DNA of 64,000 nucleotides from Phymorhynchus buccinoides (Eukaryota > Mollusca > Gastropoda > Neogastropoda > Raphitomidae), in NCBI GenBank assembly GCA_017654935.2, contig CM065690.1, forward strand, positions 36,570,351 to 36,634,350, written 5' to 3'. Shown here piece by piece: positions 36,991 to 49,265 of this stretch. A model generated the notes under the pieces. The model saw only the letters and a program-made list of their open reading frames with translations. It was not told where the DNA came from and did no database searches. The translations under genes and the position numbers were made by a program. Within the stretch, counting starts at the first letter, position 1. Every line of letters starts with the position of its first letter.

Positions 36991-37460
36991 TGTGTGTATG
37001 TGTGTGTGTGTATGGCATAGGCGTGCATCTGAGTTGTAAGTGTGTGTAAGTGTTTAGCATGTGCATGTGAGTGTGTGAATGTCCGTTTAACATCTCCGAC
37101 CTGAAACAGGCACATGTGGTGGGATGTTCTTAACTGTAAAGACAGTGGGACGATCCTGGAGGTACTGCAATACCAGGAAAGTCCTGATGTTTATGATTAA
37201 TCAATATTTGTTAAGAGTGATTAGAATTTGCATACATGTTTGTGCCTGTTTATGGGAGAAAGTTGTGCAGTTTGTACAAAGTGAGCCACAAGCTGTATTT
37301 GTAATGTTTCGTTTGTTTTTAGTTAAATTAACCACTCCACACTGAGATTGTGCCCATAAATATCTTTGCAACAGAGGCGATGACAATAATCTTTTTTTTT
37401 TTAAATCAGTATCCAAACACTGCAAACTTTAATAAATATCCCATGTAAATGAAATAAGGA

Positions 37461-37695
37461 ATGTCTCATACCAGTACACAGCAAGTTATGTGGATGACAC
37501 ATAAACATAGACACACCACAGAACTAGTCCAATATGACATCAACTGGTGTGCAGTGTCCAGCTTACATTTCCCCCCAAAATGTCTCATTCCAGTACACAG
37601 CAAGTTATGTGGACGACACATAAACATAGATACACCGCAGAACTAGTCCAATATGACATCAACTGGTGTGCAGTGTCCAGCTTACATTTCCCCCA
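37461..37695. repeat. 119-bp tandem duplication
   Basis: ATGTCTCATACCAGTACACA recurs at 37580. Both copies run to GTCCAGCTTACATTTCCCCC with few changes. Confidence 0.9.
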
Positions 37696-37712
37696 AAAAT
37701 GTTGAAATCCAG

Positions 37713-37941
37713 TTAACCCCTTGACTGCCACCAACGCATTACGTACTGACCTGATGACATCACTGATGATGTCATCAGATGAAGAGGAATAACCCTGATA
37801 TGTTGGCTTTTGCTCTAACACAGTCAAGAGAGTTATATCCCCAGACCATTTTGCCAGATTGGCTCTATCAGTTGTCATTTTCGTGGCATGATTTTCCCAA
37901 TGGTTTTTTTCTTTAATTTTCTCTGGCAGTCAAGAGGTTAA
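37713..37941. mobile_element. TTAA-flanked MITE (CCCCTTGACTGCC ends), 229 bp
   Basis: It has TTAA, CCCCTTGACTGCCACC and CTCTGGCAGTCAAGAGG, TTAA. It is almost the same length as the 17935 element, with the internal ATGACATCACTGATGATGTC palindrome. It is the same family. Confidence 0.85.
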
Positions 37942-38493
37942 TGGTTAAAAAAAACACCACAAAGATTCATGTCATGTCACACAAACCCAAGTTGTCTTTG
38001 TTTGCTCTGCTTATATACAGAAAGACACGATAAAGCACGGGTTAATATTTTGGAATCGTTGAAGGTGAGACTTCACATTAATATTGAAGCATGGGTCAGT
38101 TTGCCTTACCTATTTGGAGAAGAACAGAAAAGGGTTGAATTTCCAAAGAGTATGACCTCAATCTTGAAAAGAAATAGCATAATTGCGAATTGGGATTCGG
38201 AACGAGCGGCGTGGGAGCAACGCCACTGTTAACGGCCCAGAAGATGGGACAACAAAAAAAGAAAAAAAAGAAAAAAGAAAAAGAAATAGCATAATGACGA
38301 GGACTAAAAAAGAAGAAAGAAAAACCTTGTCATCAGAATTATCATCAGCGCGATAGGAAAGACAAGTGTGGGTGAAGGGCTTAGGGTGGAGGGGAAGAAT
38401 GAGCATCATCGGGTGCAACAGTGTGTCCATTGCCAGAATGGCTGGAATGAAAGAAGTAAAAATTCTCTTTTTGCAGGAGCTATACTGCTGTAA

Positions 38494-38890
38494 TAGGAAT
38501 TGTTCGGAAATAATTCAGGGGAGTAATTTCATGGTGTGTGGGAGTGATCTTGACTAATTCAATCGGTCAAACAGGGGACGTCACTCTACCATCATCTCTC
38601 ATAGCCTATCGACTCGTGTGTTTGAGCAGACATACAGCACTTAGAACACCGTGCGTCATTCTAAAAAATGTATGTCATTTATATTTTTATGTCACATGTT
38701 TGCAAGTTCTATCAGTTTGTGGCCACTGGCCACCCCTAATTTTTCTTTAAAACAATGCTTGCAAGTCGCTGACTTGCATCCTGTGGTTTAAAGCTTTGAC
38801 GCCATTGTTGCATTGTTGCTATGGAATTTGACCGAGTAATGGAGGTAAACAACTCTATTTTTCATGAAGTGCTCTCCCCTATTTTTTTTT
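38494..38890. repeat. Interspersed repeat family G, copy 2
   Basis: It is the same order of landmarks as the 4801 copy, with GAGTAATTTCATGGTGTG and GAAGTGCTCTCCCC. Short indels separate the copies. Confidence 0.8.
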
Positions 38891-39119
38891 CCGAAAATCA
38901 TCTATTAGGTTGTTAGAGTATTGATATGCAAATGACTTTAGAGTTACAAATAACTACCAAATTCTAAGCCAGTTTCAGTCCTACCAGATGCACACCACCA
39001 AGCACTGAGTTATCAGGTTAGAAAAAGCGTGTCAGGTGTTAGAAAAAGCAGTCAGTATGTGCTAATCTTTCCCACATTATTTTGTACATTTAGAATACTG
39101 ATGAGGGGCTTTTGCTAAC

Positions 39120-39164
39120 CTCTGGTGCTGACAACGCTCCGAACTGGGGGAGCAAGTGTGCTTC
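39120..39164 (-). CDS. Module exon m17 (45 nt)
   Basis: The acceptor is GATTTGACAG and the donor GTTAGCAAAA. It reads GSTLAPPVRSVVSTR in phase 1-1. The SxxSTR end is shared with the exon at 35455 (ISTR). The acceptor lacks the usual TGTGTGCAG, so this boundary is a little less certain. Confidence 0.65.
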
Positions 39165-39854
39165 CTGTCAAATCAAATTGTAAATGCTGTGTATGCTGGT
39201 TTGTCAAAACAAAGCAACAAATAAAAGAAAGAAAGAAAAAGTATAATTTAATTGTACATGTACCATGCAAAACTTTCAAAGTTCCCAAATGCTTTCATAG
39301 CATGTCCACTGCCACCAAACTTTTACTACAGAACTAAAGGAAAACATGAAAGCCTTAATTCTTCTATACCCATTGACCAGCTGCAATCGAAATGGTTCAT
39401 TTACTATTCTTCTTCTTATCTGTGAAATCATATTCCATATTCTTTTGGCACTGGACAAGAACTCACCACCAAAAGAGAGAAAAACAGACAGACACACAGA
39501 TGAAGATAAAGATATTCAGACACAGCTAGACAGACACACAGGCAAGGAAAGAGAGAGGGGGGGGGGGGGGAAGAGAGGGGGGGGGGGTGGAGGTGGGGGG
39601 GGGAGAGAGAGAGAGGAGAAAAGAGACAAAGAAATGTATCTTTTTGTTCAAATCAAGTTTTAACTACTGTATTACATAACATTATCTAACAACCTGAAGC
39701 CATCGGACAAAACCAAGAAGTTTTTTTAGATAAATGGGAGTAATGCACCAAAAATCCACAAAGAGACCACCCCATGCCCACACACACTTAACCATCAAAG
39801 ATAATGGTACATATCGATATAGCAGTTGTAAGTATAACAAGTGACCCTTCTCAC

Positions 39855-39917
39855 CTCTGGGGCTGACCACATGGCCAACCATATGAACACTGTCCACTTT
39901 GGGGGTATGGCTATTCC
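39855..39917 (-). CDS. Module exon m16 (63 nt)
   Basis: The acceptor is CACTGTGTGCAG and the donor GTGAGAAGGG. It is phase 1-1 with 21 codons beginning GNSHTPKVDSVHMVG and ending VVSPR. It is six codons longer than the usual module. A 64-bp tandem repeat starts about 20 bp upstream of its acceptor. Confidence 0.7.
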
Positions 39918-39937
39918 CTGCACACAGTGGTTCTGAA

Positions 39938-40328
39938 CTGTCAAGTCTTTGTCTAATATCACTTTTAAGTGAAAAGACGTTACATTAAAGAACAACAACA
40001 ACTGTCAAGTCTTTGTCTAATATCACTTTTAAGTGAAAAGACGTTACATTAAAGAACAACAACAACTGTCAAGTCTTTGTCTAATATCACTTTTAAGTGA
40101 AAAGACGTTACATTAAAGAACAACAACAACTGTCAAGTCTTTGTCTAATATCACTTTTAAGTGAAAAGACGTTACATTAAAGAACAACAACTGTCAAGTC
40201 TTTGTCTAATATCACTTTTAAGTGAAAAGACGTTACATTAAAGAACAACAACAACTGTCAAGTCTTTGTCTAATATCACTTTTAAGTGAAAAGACGTTAC
40301 ATTAAAGAACAACAACAACTGTCAAGTC
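39938..40328. repeat. 64-bp tandem repeat in the intron upstream of m16
   Basis: CTGTCAAGTC starts recur at 39938, 40002, 40066, 40130, 40191, 40255 and 40319. The step is 64 bp, except for one of 61 bp where a CAA is missing. Copies are almost identical, which implies recent expansion. The repeat ends abruptly in CTGTCAAGTCATTCG. Confidence 0.95.
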
Positions 40329-40504
40329 ATTCGTTTTCAACAAGGAAAATTCTGACATATCTAGCACTTAACTGCATAAATATATGACCTCCTCATATAT
40401 TTCAAACTCCAACAAATGAGTACTACTACCAGTACTGGTTGCTCAACCTTTTATTTTTCAAGATATAACTTTATAAGACTTAAACAATGAAGATTAGATC
40501 TCAG

Positions 40505-40860
40505 GATTATACTTCTTCATCTTCTGCATTCCCAGGCCACATGGCCATAATGGGTGAGGTACCTGTGTGTCCGGTTTTCAGTTTTCACTGGTCTCCCTAC
40601 TGCATTCAGCCGACACATTCAAATTTCGGAGGAGCTCAAAGGAGAACATTTTCGGTAGATTTTTTTTAAGGCAGAAGAGTGGACCAAAAGTCAGAAAAAT
40701 AGTAGGTGACAGTAAGAAAAGGAAAAGCTGAGTCAAAAAGAGGGATAGATTAGAGGAAGTTGCTAGCACAGAACTTCCAGAAGGTGGGAGAAGTATTTGT
40801 ACTGAAAGATATCTCGGTATCCCTATGAGGGAAGGGGGGAGGGACAGAAATAAACAAAAA
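40505..40860. mobile_element. SINE-like repeat family S, tail type 1
   Basis: It starts with a CTTCTTC stretch, then CCCAGGCCACATGGCCATAA, CATTCAGCCGACACATTC and GGAGGAGCTCAAAGGAGAAC. The other half has AAATAGTAGGTGACAG and AGAACTTCCAGAAGGTGGG. Other type 1 copies are at 31977-32110 (partial), 42082-42360 and 53160-53450. Confidence 0.78.
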
Positions 40861-41124
40861 TGATATTTCGATCTGAACCCTTTCATAACCAGCTGTATCT
40901 AGTATTTCAACAAGGAATACAATTCACATTATATAACTTCAAAGAAAGAAAAGATACAGAGATTCTGACACTGACAATTTACTGTCCACATTATTACCAC
41001 CTTAATAAAGACAAGAGGAGAATGATTAAATTATAATGTAATAAACATACACAGATGCATGAGCATGCATAGTGATACACACACACACACACAAACCAGA
41101 GAGAAAGAGACAAAGACAGAGAGC

Positions 41125-41160
<36 letters not shown>

Positions 41161-41294
41161 AACATAGAAAGAGAAAGACAGAGCGACAGACTCAGACAGA
41201 GAGATTATCTTTATTGCAGCAAAACTCTTTTCAAACTCACACTCATTGACAGCATATGTTTGCAGTGTTTCCTTGTGATGTCTAGCAGTGTCAC

Positions 41295-41330
41295 TGAGCG
41301 CGCCGTTTACTTTAGGTGCATGGCTATACC
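41295..41330 (-). CDS. Module exon m15, possibly decaying (3' end uncertain)
   Basis: A clear acceptor, CACTGTGTGCAG, is followed by phase-1 coding GYSHAPKVNGAL, a relative of the module at 39855. No GTGAG donor follows at the expected place: after CATCACAAG (41272) the sequence is GAAACA. A weak donor, GTGACA, after 36 nt would keep phase 1-1 and is the end given here. The open frame actually continues well past it. The exon may be skipped, may use another donor, or may be dead. Confidence 0.4.
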
Positions 41331-41529
41331 CTGCACACAGTGACTGAACTGTCTGAATCATCCTTTATACTGGTTACAGCTATGGACTAAAGAAAGCCAG
41401 TTTCATTCAATGATATCTTGATTTTCTTACGAAATAAAAAAACAACATGCAAGGCCAAGGAAGGTGTACTAAATAGCTGAATGCATAAACATGTGCACAC
41501 ACGCACACATGCATGCACAAACACACACT

Positions 41530-41708
<179 letters not shown>

Positions 41709-42010
41709 TAGTATTAGTGGAGGGCATTAAAAAATCAACATTCAAGTAAAACCTTTTCATATCATCAAAAGGTCAAGGACACAATCAGTCACTCAAGTTT
41801 CCAAATCCCAAGAAAGCAGCTTTAGAAGAGGCACACATGGACAGGGGAGATCGAGGGACGGACAGACATACTAAGAAAGAGAGGTAGACAGACAGAAGGA
41901 GAAACACACATAGGAGAGATGCTGCTATGTAGAGAAGTTTCAAACATATTCACACGTGTGTTCACGTTAGTGTTAACACATTGGATAATTGGCCACAGCC
42001 CTGTGCTCAC

Positions 42011-42055
42011 CTTGTGACGCAGCAACACTCCGAATATCAGGAAGAGGACTGGCTC
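42011..42055 (-). CDS. Module exon m14 (45 nt), canonical
   Basis: The acceptor is GATATTATGTGCAG and the donor GTGAGCACAG. It reads GASPLPDIRSVAASQ in phase 1-1. It differs from the 47955 module at four residues, and both flank the long fused exon. Confidence 0.77.
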
Positions 42056-42081
42056 CTGCACATAATATCATTTACTTCTTC

Positions 42082-42360
42082 TTCTTCTATGTTCCCAGGC
42101 CATATGGCCATAATGGGTAAGGTATGTATGTGTACAGTTTTCAGTTTTCACTGGTCTCCCTGCTGCGTACAGCCGACACATTCCGATTTCGGAGGAGCTC
42201 AAAGGAGAAACGTTTTTGGAAGATATTGGTTTAGAAAAGGCAGTAGAATGGGCCAATAAGTCAGAAAAATAGTAGATGATAGAAAGCAAAAGGAAAAGGC
42301 AGAGTCAAGGAGAGTGGCAGATTAAAGGAAGTTACAAGCACAGAACTTCAAGAAGGTGGG
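42082..42360. mobile_element. SINE-like repeat family S, tail type 1
   Basis: It has CTTCTTCTTC, CCCAGGCCATATGGCCATAA and GGAGGAGCTCAAAGGAGAAA, and ends near AACTTCAAGAAGGTGGGGGA. It is followed without a gap by a tail type 2 copy. Confidence 0.78.
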
Positions 42361-42662
42361 GGAACTTCTTCTTCTTCTTCCTCTTCTTCTTCTTCTTCGA
42401 TCGCTCAGTTTCCTGTCAATTATGAGCGCAGATGCATCATGCTGCCATTATGCGCCTAAGTAAGAAATAATTAGGCCCAGCATGTCCGACTTCGGCTGAA
42501 GGAAATCTTTTTGAAAGGTGGTTTTGGGTTTTTTAAAGGCAGGAGAATGGACCCGAAAGGCAGAAAGATAGTAGATAATAGCAAGCAGAGGGGAAAAGCA
42601 GAGTCAAAGAGAGTGACAGAATAGAGGAAGTTACAAGCACAGAACTTCCATAAGGTGGGGGA

Positions 42663-42664
<2 letters not shown>
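42361..42664. mobile_element. SINE-like repeat family S, tail type 2
   Basis: It has (CTT)n, GATCGCTCAGTTTCCTGTCA, ATGAGCGCAGATGCATCATG and TTATGCGCCTAAGTAAG. It then shares the AAGATAGTAGAT through AACTTCCATAAGGTGGGGGA half with type 1 copies. Confidence 0.8.
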
Positions 42665-42693
<29 letters not shown>

Positions 42694-42946
42694 TAAATTA
42701 ATTATTACGTCCTCCGACTGCCTTAAGGCACAAATGGGACATTTGTTAATATGGGTGATGGGGGAGAAAAAGAAATGGGGAAGGGACAACCATTTCCACT
42801 TCAATCTCCCGTTCATTTATACTCTCTCTCTCTCTCTCCCTCTCTCTCTCTCTTTCTTTTTGCTTTTCTTTTTCCCCTCGAGGGCATGGTGTAAAGAAGC
42901 TTGAGCTTATCCGTTTACCCTCATTAAACATTCGTATTCGTATTCG

Positions 42947-42949
<3 letters not shown>

Positions 42950-43032
<83 letters not shown>
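42950..43032. repeat. (TC)n after a retroelement-like tail
   Basis: CATTAAACATTCGTATTCGT with three ATTCGT-type units runs straight into TC. Confidence 0.95.
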
Positions 43033-43034
<2 letters not shown>

Positions 43035-44674
43035 CGTTTCTCTCTCCTCTCTCTCTCTCTCTGCGCTACATTATTAGGCTAATGTTCATGTTGAGTTATT
43101 TTTTTAGTTGCTTTCGTATTACTTTTCATTCTGAGGACAGGATGAAAAAAAGCTGTCAAGCTTATTCATTTGTCCTCAATAAAAATCATTTTGACTTGAC
43201 TTGACTTGACACACACACACACGCACTGATGAATAAAAGTCAGGCAGCACAGCCAAAACGTTATAATTCAAAATCTCGATCAAACTGATTTAGCATTGAC
43301 TGGAATCACACCCCATTGGAAATACAGTTAATTAACTTTCCTTTTGTTTCTTTCATTCTATGAGCTTTAGCATGCTTATATTTACAAATAACTTGCAGGT
43401 AAACAGCCTTTCATTTCGATGGTTTACTACAACATTAGCGATTACGACAGAAAAAAAAGCAAATGAAAAAAAAGCAGACCTCCACCAAACTAGTCTCATT
43501 TTCCTACAATGTCATTTTGCACCACTTCGATCATAAAAACCTTTTTTTAAAGTGACAAAAAGTTATTTATAGAAATTTAAAAAAAAGTATTTAATCCTGA
43601 GCTGTCCAATCATTCCCAAGACATGTGCTTTTACAATATGATCCAAAATGTCAAATCTCTTGCATACATAAAGTATGATATTTAAAAACCCATATATAAT
43701 GGGAAACAAAGTAATAGATTTGGGCAAAGGAACGAAGCCTGTTCTCAACCAAAGCCTTTATCTTTTTAAAATTAAAATGTCTTTGTGGATAGCTCCTTCA
43801 GGAATACTCTAATCCTTACTATAACCTTTTGTTCTTAAAAAGTTAAACAAAAACCTTGATGAAATTTATACAAATGAAAAGAAAGAAAATACAATCACAA
43901 CGTGTGCACTTGATCTGGTCACAAACAAGCAAAACCCACAAACCAGCACATAAGTCAACAAACAGGCCCCAAGCTGTTTCATCCTTGGTGGGGGTATGAA
44001 AGGAAATCATCAAGATGAATGCAGGGTTGACTAGTGCATGTACTGGAGAAGGCAAAAGCATAGCGATGGCAGAGAAAACTGACCAGTCTTCAAGAAAGAA
44101 AGAGACAATGGGTTATAAGAAAGTGAAAGAAGTGTCTAAAATTGACAAGAAAAGGCGGGAATCAGAGACTGAGAGACAAGCGGAAAGCAAGGGAGGGACA
44201 AAAAGGGATTCACAGGGAAGAAACAATACATCAAAGAATGAAGTGAGAAATGAGAGAGAAGAATGATGAAAGATGGGAATCGTTGAGGAACCCACTGCCA
44301 GAAAAGATTAGGTCTTAAAATTGTGAGAAAAGTGCAGCAAATGACCCCGAGCCAGAAAACAAGAATTGAAAATTAACTCGGCCAGAGAAATGATGTTCCC
44401 GTTCTAGATGATCTGTTGAGGAAATGTGATGGAAACCTTCCGTGTGCACGAACAGAGGAGGGTTTTAAATGTCTGAGTCGTGGACAGAGATGGCATGTCT
44501 TCAAGATGTATGTTCTTCATGTGCTTAAAATTCTTCAAGCCCCAAACTTTTGAAAGCATAAAACAAAAGAGAGCACTGACAGAGAAGCATTAATTATTGC
44601 AGTGCAGAAAAGAAGCAAATGGCTCAAGCACACGTGGACCCATTGCTCGATGCTGGTCTCACCACTGTGCTTAC

Positions 44675-45313
44675 CTTGTGATGCCATGACATTGTGATAA
44701 GTATGATCCAGAAAAGGATTGATCATGTCATCTTGTGACATGGTGACACTATGGATATCTGGAAGAGGACTGCTGTTGCCTTGTGGCACTGTGACACTGT
44801 GGATGTCAGGAAGAGGATTGCTGTTGCATTGTGGCACTGTGACACTGTGAATGTCAGGAAAAGGACTGTTGTTGCCTCGTGACACCATGATGCTATGCAT
44901 GTTAGGAAGTGGACTGCTGTTGTCTTGTGACATTGTGAAGCTATGCATATCAGGAAAAGGGCTCTTGTTCAAGTTGTTGCCTCGTGACACCACATCACTA
45001 TGAATGTCAGGGAGAGGACTTTTGTTGTCTTGTGACGCTATGACGCTATGAATATCAGGAAACGGGCTCTCGTTGTTGGCTTGTGGCACCACGATACTAT
45101 GACCATCAGGAAGAGGATTGTCGTTACTTTGTGATGCCATGGCGCTATGAATATCAGGAAACGGGCTGTTGTTGTTGGCTTGTGGCCCCACAATGCCATG
45201 ACTATCAGGAAGTGGATTGTTGTTTCCTTGTGATGCCATGACACTATGAATATCAGGAAGAGGGCTGATGCTGCTTTGTGGCACTGTCACACTGTCTATA
45301 AGAGCACTGTTGT
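44675..45313 (-). CDS. Module exon m13, long fused exon with 13 tandem modules (639 nt)
   Basis: The acceptor is CAATAGGTGCAG before ACAAC and the donor GTAAGCACAG. It is phase 1-1 with 213 codons and no stop. The peptide divides into 13 modules of 13 to 19 residues, typically GNSSPLPDIHSVTMSQ. The units end in SQ, PQ or SR and begin with G, D, A, S or C then N, so each unit boundary falls where a 45-nt exon would start. Ser, Asn, Pro and Asp dominate, so disorder is expected. An Alu-like or enzymatic domain is absent. This looks like intronless expansion of the same module as m11 and m14, either by unequal exchange or by intron loss. I do not recognise the module in any named family. Confidence 0.75.
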
Positions 45314-45640
45314 CTGCACCTATTGACGGCGACAGAACAATAATAATAATAATGATAAACGGATCTTTATATAGCGCCTTTTTTTTTATTAGCACAAAGT
45401 GCTTTACAATCAGCATTGAAACACTCACATACAGACACATACGCACACTCACACACACAAACAGACAGACAGACACACACACAGACAGACAGACAGACAC
45501 ACACACACACACACATCTGCTCGGAAGAGCGGCCGTGGGTGCACACACACTCACACTCATGCACACGCACACAAATTACATACATACACATACACGCACA
45601 AAAATTACATACATACAGACACACATCGCACAATCACACA

Positions 45641-45703
<63 letters not shown>

Positions 45704-46252
45704 CATTATCTGAGACTCTCTTCCTGTCTGTCTCACATTCAGTGTCATCAGAGGAAACAAATAGACAGGGGAGGGGTGTGTGTGTATGTGTGTGCAGTGT
45801 ATGTGAGAGTGTTTAGGTGTGTAACACATATCTATGTGTGTGAACGTTTGTCTATGTATGTAGTGTGTATGAAAAGTTGGAAGAGAACCCAGCTGTTGCC
45901 TGAACATAACATATACCCATAGACTGCCACATGACATTTCTGACGAATTAATCAAATGAATGGAATAATTCTGTAATGCAGGTGGGTTTTCTTTTTTACT
46001 CTAAAACCATAAAGACAACAAAAGGCTGTATTTCCAGACCATTGTGCCAGATCGGCTCAAAGAGTTCTCTTTTCCCTTTTATACTAGTCGTCCTTTTTTT
46101 CAGTTTCTCCAGCCAACAACGGATTCACTGCACAGTGACTCATCCATTATAGGTGAATCAGGAAATACTGTGAACAATAAAGTGACTGTCTGATTATCCC
46201 GTCACCTCATTATTAACTACACTCATTAATAACATACCGGTACCTGTGGGTT

Positions 46253-46471
<219 letters not shown>

Positions 46472-46651
46472 CACAACAGGAAAAGAAAATTGTGCCTTTG
46501 ATACCTTCAAACAACATAAATATGTGCGGGGAGGGACAAATCTCCAGGTCTCTCAGAAGTTGGTGTCATATGGTGTAAGGGAAAAACAATGTTCATTGTG
46601 TGTGCGTGCATATCTCAGGCGAGTTATGAGACTGAGAGCGCAATGCCTCAC

Positions 46652-46696
46652 CTTTAGCACTGTGGACACTGTCAGCTTTGGGGACAGTGTCATTCC
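46652..46696 (-). CDS. Module exon m12 (45 nt)
   Basis: The acceptor is CACTGTGTGCAG and the donor GTGAGGCATT. It reads GNDTVPKADSVHSAK in phase 1-1. The PKxDSVH core is shared with the exon at 39855, and the CACTGTGTGCAG acceptor flank is shared with those at 39855 and 41295. Confidence 0.72.
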
Positions 46697-46911
46697 CTGC
46701 ACACAGTGACCCTCACAGTTTTAAACTAGTGAATAGATCAATGGTTGGTCATCAGAAGGAAAATCCACGCTGAGCACAAGAACAAGAACCACAGAAACAG
46801 TCCAATGGACAGACAGATGACGAAGATGGCATTAATTAATAAAGACGAACTTAATCAAAGACAAACTTACACATTTATGGAAGAGATTAAAGGTGGGGTG
46901 AAGGTGGGGGA

Positions 46912-47011
46912 TGCGATAATGCAATATTCAGAGGGAGAAATAACTGCAGAGAGACTCAATGAATCAAATGTTTTATAATCAGGAAACCAGTCAGACTTCA
47001 CATCATCATTT

Positions 47012-47066
<55 letters not shown>

Positions 47067-47203
47067 AAAAGCAAAAGATGTTACTGGCTAAAGAGAGAAA
47101 ATGGGAGGAGTTGCGATATTCAGAGGGAGAAATAACTGCAGAGAGACTCAATGAATCAAATGTTTTATAATCAGGAAGCCAGTCAGACTTCACATCATCA
47201 TTT

Positions 47204-47275
<72 letters not shown>

Positions 47276-47327
47276 GAAAAGCAAAAGATGTTACTGGCTA
47301 AAGAGAGAAAATGGGAGGAGTTGCGAT
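46912..47327. repeat. About 200-bp tandem duplication containing (AC)n
   Basis: GATATTCAGAGGGAGAAATA through TGGGAGGAGTTGCGATA is present twice. The internal (AC)n differs in length. Confidence 0.9.
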
Positions 47328-47426
47328 AGAAATGGACAAAAAAATGACAAGGAGAGGGGTGAAATATACATAACAAAGAGAAGTACAGAGATAAAGAGAG
47401 GGAGACAGGAATACATATAGAGGATA

Positions 47427-47585
47427 TTAAGGTCTCTTTACACATTAACACATTCACAAAATATCACTATTTCCCCATGGCAACATACTGTTAGGCCACT
47501 TATAATAATGACTTATAACTCACTGTGTTGCCATGGGGAAATAGTGATATTTTGTGAATAATGTTGACATTTACAGAGAACTTAA
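47427..47585. mobile_element. TTAA-flanked palindromic MITE (GGTCTCTTTACAC ends)
   Basis: TTAA is at both ends. An inner perfect 34-bp inverted repeat (47452-47485 and 47526-47559) includes TATTTCCCCATGGCAACA. A related left arm (TTAAGGTCTGTGTACACGTT) is at 63349-63440, and CCCATGGCAACA recurs at 61388. Confidence 0.83.
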
Positions 47586-47954
47586 GAAATACACACATTC
47601 AGAAGAGACCGACAGAGACAGGTAACATTCTGTTTTGCCAGTCAACAGATTTTAACTTTTGTTGTAGGGTTACACAAGTTCCACATAGTGTGAGGAATTT
47701 GTGACAGAGATTAAGAGGTGCAAACTGTATGACAACGCCAGGACACACCAATACAATAGAAACAGACCCACCAACACACAAAGAAATGTAGGTTCTTGCA
47801 ATGTAATTCATTAAGGTTCTGACAGCCATACCAATACAGCATATTGTAAGAGAAATACATTATTGCAATGTAAGTTACATGTACGTTAATATATAAAGGT
47901 CCCATCACAAGTGTTAACATTGCATTATTGTTGATCACAGCACCCAGTCCTCAC

Positions 47955-47999
47955 CTTGTGACACCATAACACTTTGAATGTCTGGAAGAGGACTGGCCC
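47955..47999 (-). CDS. Module exon m11 (45 nt), canonical
   Basis: The acceptor is ATACTTTGCAG and the donor GTGAGGACTG. It reads GASPLPDIQSVMVSQ in phase 1-1. This is nearly the same module as the exon at 42011 and as the units inside the long exon at 44675, which shows that split and fused copies derive from one ancestor. Confidence 0.78.
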
Positions 48000-48042
48000 C
48001 TGCAAAGTATATTATGGACAGAAGTATTTCTTCAATCAACTT

Positions 48043-48081
<39 letters not shown>

Positions 48082-48648
48082 CGCACGCACACACACACAC
48101 AATTTAAAAAGTAGATCAGCTATACAAGTCTAAAGTTTTGACGGAACGGCATCGACTGTTATCACCTTTGTAAGTAAAAAGTGTATATGTATATGTGTGT
48201 GTGTGTACATGCATGTTTGCATGCGTGTGTATGGTGCCGTGTGTATATGTGTGGGTGCATAAGCAAATAATCACAAATAATAAGTTTTTAAAAAATCCTG
48301 AATATTGCACACATTTATGAGAGTGACAGGATTTTAAACCTTCACTTTTTACTTTCTCCTTTCTATCTTTTTCTTTTAATTCTAATAAGGTATGCACCCT
48401 CCTAGTTCCGTCACATCTATCGTCAGAAGTGGTGTCTGCGACTTATATTACCAGATCCAGATCCAGATTCCCAGAAACACTGGGTAACACAAAAAGTGGC
48501 TATCTCAAAATAAAATTTAAGTCCCTTCAATTTTGAAGTCCAATAATTGTGATTGTTTCTCTCACAGTGAAAGATAGAGAGAGATCGAAGACAGTTAAGA
48601 CAAAGGACAGATAAATCAAGTGAATAGCAATAAGATTATGGATAAATC

Positions 48649-48950
48649 ATGGATTATTACCACAGATTACAGTACCTTAATTTATTTTCACTTAAAGGAA
48701 GGAGAACTCAAGAAACTTATAAAATATTCAACAATCATGTGGATTTGTCCTGGAGTAATTTCTTTTCATCTCCTCAATACAATATGACTAGAAACGCCTG
48801 TGGTAAAGTTTTTGTTAAAAGATATAATACTAACATAATTTTTTGGTAACAGAATTACTAACATGTGGAACGAATCCCTGACGTAAAATAACCTCTCTAA
48901 TATGTTTAAAAATCGTCTGGATACATTACCAAAATTTTTAGAAGTTTTTA
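48649..48950 (+). pseudogene. LINE reverse transcriptase C-terminal remnant
   Basis: The frame gives RLQYLNLFSLKGRRTQETYK, later RNACGKVFVKRYNTN. After a stop or slip it gives TNMWNESLT and NMFKNRLDTLPKF. The order Leu-rich RRxxxxxxxYK, then NxWNxL, then FKNRLD is the usual end of CR1/Jockey-type reverse transcriptases. Several stops mean it is dead. It lies in the intron between m10 and m11. Confidence 0.65.
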
Positions 48951-49214
48951 GAAGATGACAAATAATGATTCATGAGGAAAATTTATGCCGATCAACCTTG
49001 ACCAAAAAGATACATTTACCAGAAAAATCAAAAAGATGGGACTGTTTGGAAAAGCTACGGCTTGTTTTGTCCCTACCTACCTACCTAGAGAGAGGTATGA
49101 ACAGTGCACCAGAAGTGCAGGGTCATTTCAATCAGGAACCTAGTTGTGCTGGTCACTGTGTCAGTAGTGTCTGTGTATTTTATCACTGGCTGTGTTCAGT
49201 CACACACCCCTCAC

Positions 49215-49265
49215 CTTTAGGACTAGCAGCCACAGCAGTCTCAACTTCAGGGGGCACAGGAGCTC
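49215..49265 (-). CDS. Module exon m10 (51 nt)
   Basis: The acceptor is GGTGTGTGCAG and the donor GTGAGGGGTG. It is phase 1-1 with 17 codons: GAPVPPEVETAVAASPK. It is two codons longer than the usual module, and the frame is preserved. Confidence 0.65.

Noticed and set aside
44015..44266. 83-codon plus-strand frame rich in Lys, Glu and Ser
   Set aside because: It is compositional; there are no splice signals on that strand and no recognisable motif.
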